Origin: an uncultured Eubacterium sp.
GTDB taxonomy: Bacteria > Bacillota > Clostridia > Lachnospirales > Lachnospiraceae
Length of the DNA stretch: 64,000 nucleotides
Direction: 5' to 3'
Assembly: GCA_910584065.1 (NCBI GenBank)
Contig: CAJTZN010000005.1
Coordinates: forward strand, 50,390 to 114,389
Shown: positions 15,838-23,020 of the stretch, piece after piece
Numbering within the stretch: position 1 is the first letter of the stretch
Layout of the letters: each line of letters opens with the position of its first letter
Notes under the pieces: model-generated
The model's database searches: none
What the model was told of the DNA's origin: nothing
Seen by the model: only the letters and a program-made list of their open reading frames with translations
Position numbers and translations under genes: made by a program

Positions 15838-16425
15838 TCAATCAATCACTTTTACCGACTCGATCTTCGGCTGGTCTTCCGGCTTCACTGTTCCGTTGTC
15901 ATCCGTGACCGGCGTATCCTCGCAGATTTTGTCAACGACCTCCATTCCCTCCGTCACCTTGCCGAACGCGGCATACTGGCCATCTAAACTCGGCGCGTCC
16001 GCGTGCATGATAAAGAACTGGGAACTGGCGCTGTCATAATCCTGGGAACGCGCCATCGAGATCACGCCCCTGACATGGGAAATATCGTTTTCTACTCCGT
16101 TCGCGGTGAACTCTCCTTTGATCGTCTCATCCGAACCACCGGTCCCGTTCCCCGACGGATCGCCGCCCTGGATCATAAAACCAGAGATGATCCGGTGGAA
16201 TGTTAGACCGTCATAAAAACCGTCCTTTGCCAGTTTAATAAAATTGGAAACCGAAATAGGCGCCGTATCGGCATCCAGTTCCACCTTGATGGTTCCGTAA
16301 TCTTTGACCTGGATCTCCACATGATGCTTGCCGCTGTCAGTCGAACCGCTGGAAGTTCCGCCGCAGCCAGCCAGAACAAACACCATTATGACAGCTACAA
16401 CTAAAATACTAAGTTTCTTTCTCAT
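15838..16425 (-). CDS. peptidyl-prolyl cis-trans isomerase lipoprotein, cyclophilin type
   Basis: This 195-residue protein has a lipoprotein signal (lipobox VLAGC, Cys near residue 21) and a cyclophilin domain from about residue 38. Visible active-site blocks are FHRIISGFMIQGGDPSGNGTGG, with the catalytic Arg and the FxxQ pattern, and SQFFIMHADAPSLDGQYAAFG. It is a surface-anchored foldase that helps secreted proteins fold across the membrane. The gene lies 15 bases after the PepSY gene on the same strand, so the two probably form an operon of exported proteins. Confidence 0.92.
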   Translation of the reverse strand: MRKKLSILVVAVIMVFVLAGCGGTSSGSTDSGKHHVEIQVKDYGTIKVELDADTAPISVSNFIKLAKDGFYDGLTFHRIISGFMIQGGDPSGNGTGGSDETIKGEFTANGVENDISHVRGVISMARSQDYDSASSQFFIMHADAPSLDGQYAAFGKVTEGMEVVDKICEDTPVTDDNGTVKPEDQPKIESVKVID

Positions 16426-16440
16426 GAATACAATCCTCCG

Positions 16441-17187
16441 TCAATCATCCATATCAAATTCGAGAATCTTTCCCGTCTTCGCATCAATCTTTACTTCATA
16501 CTCATACCCGTCTTTTACGAGTTCTACTTCATACACCTGGATTCCGTCATCCGTGTCCCGTTTCGCTTTCACGATCGTGGCACCCGGCACTTTTTTCTGC
16601 GCAATCGACTTCGCCTTTTCCAATCCGATGTCCTTGCCGCCTGTTTCCGACGATCCGGAGCCGGAAGCCAAAAGCTTCCACTCGTACTCCAGTAACTTGC
16701 CGGATTTGGCATCATAAATCAATTTATAACTCTTATTCTTCTTACTCAGTTTTACTTTGTACTCCGATCTTCCATCATCATACGTCAAAGCCGTGCTGAG
16801 TACCGTCGCCTTCTTCACTTTACTGCGTGCTTTTTTCTGAATGGCTTTTTTTGACAAATTTTTCTTATTCTGGTCCTGAACCGGCGGATTCTGAATTTCC
16901 CAGTCGTATTGGAGCAATTTTCCGTCTGACGCGCGGTATTCAAAATTGTGCTCTTTGCCGGTCTTCAAAAGTTCTATCTCGTAGACCAGAACCCCATCAT
17001 CATGATCTGATTCCATTTTGATCACCGTAGCCGAAGGAACCTTTTTCAGCGCAGCGTTTTTCGCCTGTTCCGCACTTGTCATCTTTTTCGCTTCCACTGT
17101 ATCCGTACCGCACAAAATAGAAAAAACAAAAAAGAACATGCAGCAAACCATGATATTACGAATCATCTTTTTCATCTTTTTCATCAT
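16441..17187 (-). CDS. secreted PepSY-domain protein with two repeats
   Basis: This 248-residue protein has a signal peptide (residues 1-34, core MVCCMFFFVFSIL). Three related PepSY-like units follow, at about 37-100, 105-165 and 180-248. Each has the form A...A...VP.A.vvk...d.DDG...YEvel...g.eYe...da.tGk.le. PepSY domains usually act as inhibitors or chaperones of secreted proteases, or sit in envelope signalling proteins. The protein is basic and Lys-rich. It is followed by the cyclophilin gene. Two adjacent ATG codons make the exact start ambiguous by one residue. Confidence 0.88.
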   Translation of the reverse strand: MMKKMKKMIRNIMVCCMFFFVFSILCGTDTVEAKKMTSAEQAKNAALKKVPSATVIKMESDHDDGVLVYEIELLKTGKEHNFEYRASDGKLLQYDWEIQNPPVQDQNKKNLSKKAIQKKARSKVKKATVLSTALTYDDGRSEYKVKLSKKNKSYKLIYDAKSGKLLEYEWKLLASGSGSSETGGKDIGLEKAKSIAQKKVPGATIVKAKRDTDDGIQVYEVELVKDGYEYEVKIDAKTGKILEFDMDD

Positions 17188-17229
17188 TCCTCATCCTTTC
17201 TCCATTTCGCATAAAATTTTACTTTTTCG

Positions 17230-17259
17230 ATAATAAAGTCTAATACTCCTTTTTGTCAA
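17230..17259 (-). promoter_or_regulatory. sigma-A promoter of the PepSY-cyclophilin operon
   Basis: On the minus strand TTGACA and TATTAT are spaced by 18 bases, about 40 bases before the PepSY start. Confidence 0.65.
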
Positions 17260-17315
17260 TCATTTGTCAAATTTTTTAGCATTTTTCACAAACAATTTTT
17301 CACAAATGATCTTCC

Positions 17316-17344
17316 AAAAAAGATTCCGGTCAGGAAACCGGATC
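17316..17344 (-). terminator. intrinsic terminator of the STM4011-4015 operon
   Basis: On the minus strand GAT-CCGGT and ACCGG-A-ATC form a stem with one bulge around a TTCCTG loop, followed by six T. The stem contains the stop codon of the last gene. Confidence 0.75.
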
Positions 17345-18208
17345 GATCGCCCCCCTGCCCGGATCACGCGGAATGCGGAATCCCGCATATGGCGAAAACG
17401 CCTGCATTTCCCGCTGATCGCTGCGGTTTCCATAACAGAGATAGCACTCGCACACCTTTCTCGTGCAGACCTTCTGCGTCAGACCCGACAAGCCATCCGT
17501 GTACAGATTTCCCATCACCGCATGACAATTGATACAGGGGCGGACCGTTCCGTCTCCCTGCACCAGGACCGCGTCCCCACAGGCAGCGGCATCCGCTGGG
17601 ATATGGCGCAGTTCCAGCGAAAAAAAGGGATCCAGTTCCAAACAGGCCTTCCTCTCTTCCGCCGCATACGGCCTGCCGAGACCATCCATCTTATTGATCC
17701 AGAAATATACCGAACGGTCAAGCCGCGACCGCAGCTCGCGAAGCAGTTCCAACTGCCTCGGCACACCAACTGCCCCGACGCAAAACGACACACCTGCCTT
17801 CCGCAGCTGGTCGCATTGTAGCAAAAATGCCTCCACCGACGTCATCTCCGGATGGAAAGTTCCCCAGAGCCGCAGCTTTTCCATATTTCCGCCGCATTCC
17901 AGGAACCACTCCAGCATATCTGACACCGGAAAACTGAAATTACTCTGGGCTCCCACGGCTTGTATACCAGACAGCGCGCTCAGTTCCGCCATACCCTGCC
18001 AGTAATGCGCATGGATGAGCGCTTCCCCGTACGGCACGATCTGAACCGCCCCATGAAACCGCTCCTGCGCCATCTTCCGGACAAAGCGGGACAACTGCTG
18101 CCCGTCGCGCTCCCTCTGCCGCAAACTCCCCCTGTTTTTCGAAAACGGGCAGTAGGAGCAGTTATAATTGCAAAATGCCAGACTCCCCCGGTAATAAATG
18201 TGCTTCAT
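17330..18208 (-). CDS. STM4011 family radical SAM protein
   Basis: This 292-residue protein begins MKHIYYRGSLAFCNYNCSYCPF. Its CxxxCxxC triad would bind the 4Fe-4S cluster that cleaves S-adenosylmethionine. The opening (RG-L--CNY-C-YCPF) is the hallmark of the family named after Salmonella STM4011. A second Cys cluster near residues 215-255 (RPCINCHAVMG, then VCTRKVCECYLC) suggests an auxiliary iron-sulfur site. The start overlaps the STM4012 stop by four bases. It is the last gene of the cassette and its stop lies in the terminator. Reaction and substrate are unknown; the family is conserved but uncharacterised as far as I know. Confidence 0.88.
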   Translation of the reverse strand: MKHIYYRGSLAFCNYNCSYCPFSKNRGSLRQRERDGQQLSRFVRKMAQERFHGAVQIVPYGEALIHAHYWQGMAELSALSGIQAVGAQSNFSFPVSDMLEWFLECGGNMEKLRLWGTFHPEMTSVEAFLLQCDQLRKAGVSFCVGAVGVPRQLELLRELRSRLDRSVYFWINKMDGLGRPYAAEERKACLELDPFFSLELRHIPADAAACGDAVLVQGDGTVRPCINCHAVMGNLYTDGLSGLTQKVCTRKVCECYLCYGNRSDQREMQAFSPYAGFRIPRDPGRGAIDPVS

Positions 18209-19677
18209 CCCCCGCCTCCCAGGCGTTCGCCTCCTGGGCGTTCACCTCCCACACGCGGCACCGTATTTCTCCCAAAGGGCGCGCTTTTCTCAGAAGGCAC
18301 GGTACTTTCAGAGGGGGCAGTTTTCTCAGCGAGCGTATTTCCGGAAATCGTATTTCTCCCATATGATTCGGAAACGAGCAGCGGCCCCAGATGATCCGAT
18401 AGCGAAAACCCCTCTTCCGTCAGCCGGATCACTCCCTCCGTCTCAAGGGCGTAATCCCTCACAATCCATTCGCGCAAAACCGGAAAATCCGCTTCCACAT
18501 CCCGTGAGAAAGCAGCCATGTATTCTTCTTTTGAGAGACCGCAGTCAAACAATACGTTTTTGATTACAAACCGTCGCCGCTGTTCCTCTTCCGAAAGTAG
18601 ATAGCCGTGCCGGATCTCCCGGTAATCATCCTCATCAATGTACTGCCGCAGATTCGCCATGCACTCACTGTGCCGCACCGCATACGGCGTGCAGAAATGT
18701 AGATGGTCGATATAACTCCGCCCGCCGCAGCCGATGGAAACCGTATTGCCAAACCCGCAGCTAGTAGATCTTTTTCCCCCGTTCTCGCAAGCACTATCAG
18801 CAGCCCCTGCTCCTCCGATACGTATAGCGTTGCCAGCTTCCCCACCTGCATAGTCCGCTCTCACAAACCGTCTCATTGAATAGGGGATATAACCGTGCTC
18901 CCGCAAATACCTTCGGATCCCCCGGTACATCTCATACGTATCCGCAGAACGCCTAACCCCTTTTTGAAATAAATAAGTATCCGGCTTAATATATAGCGGA
19001 TACACGAACAATTCCTCCGCTCCGAACGAGATCGCCCGGTCCACCGATTCGCGCAGGCTCTTCCACGTCTGTCCCGGAATACCGTAGATCAGATCCAGAT
19101 TGACACACGCAAATCCCACGCTCCGGATCCGTTCCAACGCGCGTTCAATCTGTTCCGGCGAATGGTTCCGGTGGATCGTGCCCAGCTCCTCCGCCTGGAA
19201 ACTCTGCACGCCCATACTGATTCTCGTCACGTGATGCTCTTTTAATAGAAGCAATTTTTCCTCCGTCGTCTGTCCCGGCGATGTCTCAACGATGACAGGA
19301 TGTCCCTGTTCCTCAAATCCCATCGCGTCCGAAGCGATGCGAAATACCCGTTCTAGCAGCCTCTCCGGCAGGAGAAGCGGCGTACCGCCCCCGAGCGTCA
19401 GATCGGCAAAAACCGTCCGCGGATCTAAGGCCGCCGACCACTGGGCCGCCTGCCGCTCCATCGCTTCCACATATTGCTCCATCAAGTCCTCCCCCTGCCC
19501 GGCGACGGAAAACAAATTGCAGTAACCGCATTTACTGCGGCAGAAGGGAATATGAATATATAAACTATTTTCGCGGCCGGACAGCCGCCCCGCGTAATCT
19601 TCCCATCGGATCCCCGTAAGCGGGCCGTACGCCGTCTTGTGGGGATAACTGTACATATATTGTATGTAAGGATCCAT
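18205..19677 (-). CDS. STM4012 family radical SAM protein, HemW-like
   Basis: About 490 residues from ATG 19677 (GAGG six bases before it; ATG 19689 or 19695 possible). The radical SAM triad is in HIPFCRSKCGYCNLF, with the HemW-like motif GGGTPLLLP and the opening PYIQYMYSYPHKTAYGPL typical of STM4012. Two parts look expanded. One is a Gly/Ala/Ser-rich insert of about 20 residues before the conserved CGFGNTVSIGCGGRSYI. The other is a C-terminal tail of about 50 residues made of Ser/Thr/Pro/Gly repeats. It is not a true coproporphyrinogen dehydrogenase by context: it lies with STM4011 and STM4013-4015. Product unknown. Confidence 0.88.
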   Translation of the reverse strand: MDPYIQYMYSYPHKTAYGPLTGIRWEDYAGRLSGRENSLYIHIPFCRSKCGYCNLFSVAGQGEDLMEQYVEAMERQAAQWSAALDPRTVFADLTLGGGTPLLLPERLLERVFRIASDAMGFEEQGHPVIVETSPGQTTEEKLLLLKEHHVTRISMGVQSFQAEELGTIHRNHSPEQIERALERIRSVGFACVNLDLIYGIPGQTWKSLRESVDRAISFGAEELFVYPLYIKPDTYLFQKGVRRSADTYEMYRGIRRYLREHGYIPYSMRRFVRADYAGGEAGNAIRIGGAGAADSACENGGKRSTSCGFGNTVSIGCGGRSYIDHLHFCTPYAVRHSECMANLRQYIDEDDYREIRHGYLLSEEEQRRRFVIKNVLFDCGLSKEEYMAAFSRDVEADFPVLREWIVRDYALETEGVIRLTEEGFSLSDHLGPLLVSESYGRNTISGNTLAEKTAPSESTVPSEKSAPFGRNTVPRVGGERPGGERLGGGG

Positions 19678-19788
19678 TTCAGCCCTCATTTCCATTCCTT
19701 GAAGGCGCCGTCACTCCGTTTGGGCCCGGGGACTTCTCATTTTACCCGGACATTTACCCGGACATCATCATAATTGCCTTTGACGCCG

Positions 19789-20592
19789 TCATAAGAAAAA
19801 ATGTTTATACGGAACCGTATTTACGAGCGGATGATTGAAACCGTGATACCAGTATCCATCCTCCCCATAACACGTCCCGTGGTCGGAACAGCAGATAACA
19901 AACACGTCCCCCTTTTTCCGGAACGCCCCAAATAACCGCCCGAGCTGGTGATCCACATAGCGCAGCGCCGCCCGGTGCGTTTCTACATCATCCCGCCGCT
20001 TCCCCTCTTGATAAAAGTAATTCGGATAATGAAGGGCGGAAATGTTCAGATAAAGAAAAATAAGCGGTTCCGCTGACAGTGTTTCCAGCTTGCGCACCGC
20101 AAAGTCGATCTGATTTTTTGCCGACTCCTTCACCTTGCAGCCGAAAGAAGGGTTCCAGTAACTGTGCTGGAAATAGGCTGGCATCACTTTTCCCACATCC
20201 GTGCGCTTATCAAAAAAACTCAGGCCGCCGATACAATACGTCTCGTACCCTGCCCGCCTGAGTCCCTCCACGAACGTCGCTCCCTCAAACAAATAGGCCC
20301 CTTCGGGCGCTTTGCGCCCCATGCCGATATCTTCAGAGAAAAACAGCTTTTCCCGCTTCTTCATATCGCGCACGCCGTCATCAATCGGTAAAAATCCCGC
20401 GAACATCGCCTGATGGGACGGGTAGGTAAAGTTGCCCGGCGCCTGACATTTGCGCCATTTGCCATAGCGGTTCAGCACCGGCGTCCCCCCGCGCTCCTGT
20501 TCCCCGAGCGCCGCGTCGTACCGCAGGGAATCCAGACAGACAAATAACATATGGCATTTGCCCACGATCTCATTCATATCAATTTGATCCAT
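19789..20592 (-). CDS. STM4013/SEN3800 family hydrolase, alkaline-phosphatase fold
   Basis: About 267 residues from ATG 20592, which follows GGTGGAAATT. The alkaline-phosphatase superfamily core is visible. VCLDSLRYDAA near residue 24 supplies a metal-binding Asp. NFTYPSHQAMFAGFLP near 55 matches the T-x-P-S-H nucleophile region of phosphodiesterases and sulfatases. CCSDHGTCYGEDG near 235 matches the SDHG metal site. The enzyme probably hydrolyses a phosphate or sulfate ester or transfers such a group. No signal peptide is seen, so it acts in the cytoplasm with its radical SAM partners. It lies between STM4014 (38 bases upstream) and STM4012 (111 bases downstream). Confidence 0.87.
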   Translation of the reverse strand: MDQIDMNEIVGKCHMLFVCLDSLRYDAALGEQERGGTPVLNRYGKWRKCQAPGNFTYPSHQAMFAGFLPIDDGVRDMKKREKLFFSEDIGMGRKAPEGAYLFEGATFVEGLRRAGYETYCIGGLSFFDKRTDVGKVMPAYFQHSYWNPSFGCKVKESAKNQIDFAVRKLETLSAEPLIFLYLNISALHYPNYFYQEGKRRDDVETHRAALRYVDHQLGRLFGAFRKKGDVFVICCSDHGTCYGEDGYWYHGFNHPLVNTVPYKHFFL

Positions 20593-20630
20593 AATTTCCA
20601 CCATTCACGCAAACTTCGTGTGTTAATCAT

Positions 20631-21656
20631 TTATTTTCCCATTTTCCACATTCTCTCAACCTGCTGCTTATAGATCGTATTTTCCGCGTAAATATCCTGA
20701 TAGATCAGGTCTCCCTGGCCATTGATTTCAATGATGCGCGGCCGCAGCGTTCCTTTCTCCAAAAGAATATCGATCCCCGCCGACATAAGACCCGGGAACA
20801 GCTCCATGGCATCCCGGCAGATACAGCGGATTTCCGAAACGACCCCCTCGGCGAGGCCCAGTTTCCGCCAGTCCAGAGGCGCATTGTTCAGATGGAGGTT
20901 TGTGATCGGCCCACCTGACTGTCTGGCGACGATAAACGCGATTTCCCCGAACTGCCATACGACACGCAGGTCAAAACTTTTTCCCTGATACGACGCTTTC
21001 GGGTGCCACCGCTCGACGATCACGCCGAGGGACAAAACGGAGCGCAAAAGGGCCGCGATCTCCTCGCGCCGTTCCATCCGGCAGATCTTTTTCGTATTAA
21101 CAAGCTCACCGCCAAGCACCCGGCACGATGTATACGCCGCTTCCCGGCCGCTCCCTGGGAATTTCCGGTAAGCAACGACACCGGCCGCGCCGGAGCTGCA
21201 CGATGGCTTAATAAAAACAGAGGACGCCCGACAGCGGCGCATCATGTCCTCCAGACGTTCGACTGCGCCATCTGCCCTTTCCGGTTCCTCTGCCCTCAAA
21301 ACCTCTTCTGAGATCATTTCAGTCACGGCGATTCCATGTTCCATCAGTTTCTTCTTGCAGGAAAACTTGTCCAACACACTCTCGATACCCGAAGGCGTGT
21401 TTAAAAAAACACGCCCCCGGTTTTCCAGTCCCCGCAGCCGGGAACGGTATGCCGACACCTGCCCGTTCATCTGCCAGAGATCTGACGTCGTGTACGAGGG
21501 TGGGTCGATCTTCACGGCGCCGCCGCTCAGGCTGGCTTGTTCAACTTCCGTCCAGTCGAAAAATTCCAACGGCACCTGACACTCAGCGGCCGCCTTTTCA
21601 AAAAAGCCCTTCCGTTTGGAACCTTTTGTTCCTATCAGATACAACTTCCCTGTCAT
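20631..21656 (-). CDS. STM4014 family protein, ATP-grasp-like
   Basis: About 341 residues from ATG 21656; GTG 21662, overlapping the STM4015 stop, is the alternative. The order of blocks is that of ATP-grasp enzymes. An N-terminal pre-ATP domain contains LNTPSGIESVLDKFSCKKKL. The central lysine region is VFIKPSCSSGAAGVVAYRK near residue 170. The C-terminal metal site is RPRIIEINGQGDL near 315, with conserved E and N. ATP-grasp enzymes join a carboxylate to an amine or thiol through an acyl-phosphate, so this is the probable ligase of the cassette. Substrates are unknown. Confidence 0.85.
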   Translation of the reverse strand: MTGKLYLIGTKGSKRKGFFEKAAAECQVPLEFFDWTEVEQASLSGGAVKIDPPSYTTSDLWQMNGQVSAYRSRLRGLENRGRVFLNTPSGIESVLDKFSCKKKLMEHGIAVTEMISEEVLRAEEPERADGAVERLEDMMRRCRASSVFIKPSCSSGAAGVVAYRKFPGSGREAAYTSCRVLGGELVNTKKICRMERREEIAALLRSVLSLGVIVERWHPKASYQGKSFDLRVVWQFGEIAFIVARQSGGPITNLHLNNAPLDWRKLGLAEGVVSEIRCICRDAMELFPGLMSAGIDILLEKGTLRPRIIEINGQGDLIYQDIYAENTIYKQQVERMWKMGK

Positions 21657-21661
21657 TTGCA

Positions 21662-22519
21662 CTATTCCGTCAGCATCGGATAACGATAGATCTCTCCGTC
21701 GTATTCGTCGTCTTCCTGCTGGTCATCCACATCCACTTCCGCTTCCAGTGCCTCTAGTTTTTCCATCATCTCATCCGACATATAGTGATAACTCAGATTC
21801 ACTTCCTTTATGTTCCCGTATTTCGGGAGCTCATCGAGGATCCATTGACCGCCCTTATCGGTCATCGTTCCGCACGAGAGATCGAGCGTATGTATCTGCT
21901 TCATATAGTGGCTCTTCACCACCGCCTCCGCGACCTCATCCTGAATCTCGCTGTCCAGGATGCCGAGTTCTTCCAGCTGTGGAAAATCAGACTTTTCGAG
22001 CATGGACGCAATATCTTCGATCCCGCCGTCAAAACCGTAATCTTCCACTCCCATATAAAGCGACAGCCGCTTTAACGCCGGCAGTTTTGCCGCCCCGATA
22101 CTAGCCAGCACCTCTTTGGGAAGTCCACCGCAGATGATCTCCAGGTCTTTCAGATTTTCATGCTGGATGCTGCCTAAAGAAAGATTCGTACTGCCTTTGA
22201 TCGTCAGCTCCTCGAGCTGCGGCAGCGCCGCCCACAATTTGCTATAATCGGCCTGCTCGATCCACGATACCTCGCACTCTTCAAAATCCATATCCCCAAC
22301 GAACAGACTCTTGATCCCGGCAAACTGGTCGGCATGTTCCACGATACCATCAATGATCGGCTGCGCGCTATTGTCCCACGATTCCCCCCAGCAGCCGATC
22401 ACGAGCTGATCCAGCTGCGGAAGTTCCGGATCCGCCAAAATGTCGTCGATCAACGTTCCTGCATTTTTGCCGTTCTCACTATAGTCTTCCCATGTGTAAA
22501 AAAATTTTTTGCCCTTCAT
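21662..22519 (-). CDS. STM4015 family leucine-rich repeat protein
   Basis: About 285 residues from ATG 22519, set by AGGAGG eight bases before it; the longer frame reads through the DUF951 gene and is rejected. The protein has the STM4015 pattern: an opening FFYTWEDYSENGKNAGTLIDD, then LFVGDMDFEECEVSWI and leucine-rich repeats of about 25 residues (LPQLEELTIKGS, LKDLEIICGG, LPALKRLSLYMG, FPQLEELGILDS). The tail is highly acidic. It has no signal peptide. It may be a scaffold or substrate-binding partner for the enzymes encoded downstream. It is the first cassette gene, five bases before STM4014. Confidence 0.88.
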   Translation of the reverse strand: MKGKKFFYTWEDYSENGKNAGTLIDDILADPELPQLDQLVIGCWGESWDNSAQPIIDGIVEHADQFAGIKSLFVGDMDFEECEVSWIEQADYSKLWAALPQLEELTIKGSTNLSLGSIQHENLKDLEIICGGLPKEVLASIGAAKLPALKRLSLYMGVEDYGFDGGIEDIASMLEKSDFPQLEELGILDSEIQDEVAEAVVKSHYMKQIHTLDLSCGTMTDKGGQWILDELPKYGNIKEVNLSYHYMSDEMMEKLEALEAEVDVDDQQEDDEYDGEIYRYPMLTE

Positions 22520-22521
22520 CC

Positions 22522-22695
22522 TTACCTCCTGTTTTTTACTTTCTTTTCTACCACCTTGCGCGGCACCATGACCTGGCGCCCGCACCCCATGCACCGCAGC
22601 CGGAAATCCATGCCGACGCGCAGGATCTCCCAGCGGTTTTCGCCACAGGGATGAGGTTTTTTCATCTCCACTATCTGACCTACTTCAAAATCCAT
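22522..22695 (-). CDS. DUF951 family zinc-ribbon-like small protein
   Basis: This 57-residue frame encodes a protein starting MDFEVGQIVEMKKPHPCGE, with FRLRCMGCGRQVMVPRK in the second half. These are the hallmarks of DUF951: three Cys and one His that probably bind zinc, and a basic C-terminus. Its stop codon overlaps the ribosome site of STM4015, two bases before that start, so the two are co-translated. DUF951 genes are normally near parB or rpsF-ssb in Bacillota. Its role is unknown, but nucleic-acid binding is suspected from the fold. It is missing from gene lists that use a 60-residue cutoff. Confidence 0.85.
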   Translation of the reverse strand: MDFEVGQIVEMKKPHPCGENRWEILRVGMDFRLRCMGCGRQVMVPRKVVEKKVKNRR

Positions 22696-22716
22696 CGCTC
22701 TTTTCCCTTATCCTTA

Positions 22717-22902
22717 TCAAAGGAACATTTTCAGTATCATCACAACCCAGAACCCCAGTCCGAACAACAGCAGGCAGAACTGAAAAATATGGTCCGCCTT
22801 GTCAATATTCCCCTGCATACTTTCCTTTCTCTTCCTGTCCGCATCTACCGTGCCGTCTATGATATCCCGGATCCTGTCTTTTATACTGTACTCTGCCGCC
22901 AT
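22717..22902 (-). CDS. small single-pass membrane protein, unknown function
   Basis: This 61-residue protein starts MAAEYSIKDRIRDIID, has a polar Asp/Lys-rich middle and ends with one transmembrane helix (FQFCLLLFGLGFWVVMILKMF). The upstream GGAAAGG element supports ATG 22902 over the longer frame. It lies 21 bases before the DUF951 gene on the same strand and is probably the first gene of the transcript leading into the STM4011-4015 cassette. A weak promoter (TTGCCG, 15 bases, TATTAT at 22936-22962) precedes it. I do not recognise the family. A precursor-peptide role is possible but has no direct support. Confidence 0.6.
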   Translation of the reverse strand: MAAEYSIKDRIRDIIDGTVDADRKRKESMQGNIDKADHIFQFCLLLFGLGFWVVMILKMFL

Positions 22903-22981
22903 CGTACCATTCCTTTCCTGCTGCTTTTTCCTTCCATAATAGTAACACAGATCCGCCGGCAATACAAGAAAATTTCCCGCT

Positions 22982-23002
22982 GGATCTTACATTTGCAGAT
23001 CC
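22982..23002 (-). terminator. possible terminator after nrdD
   Basis: GGATCT and AGATCC pair around a nine-base loop 19 bases after the nrdD stop. The T-run is clear only on the plus strand (CTTTTTTA); the minus-strand tail is GCGGGAAATTTTCTT, so termination in the gene's direction may be partial. Confidence 0.35.
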
Positions 23003-23020
23003 TTTTTTACAGAACCGGTC

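Noticed and set aside
18205..19677. HemW/coproporphyrinogen III dehydrogenase
   Set aside because: The radical SAM triad and GGGTP motif are shared, but the opening sequence, the C-terminal blocks and the gene neighbourhood are those of STM4012.
22520..22594. 25-residue N-terminal extension of the STM4015 protein
   Set aside because: The upstream part is the DUF951 gene in another frame, and AGGAGG sits exactly before ATG 22519.
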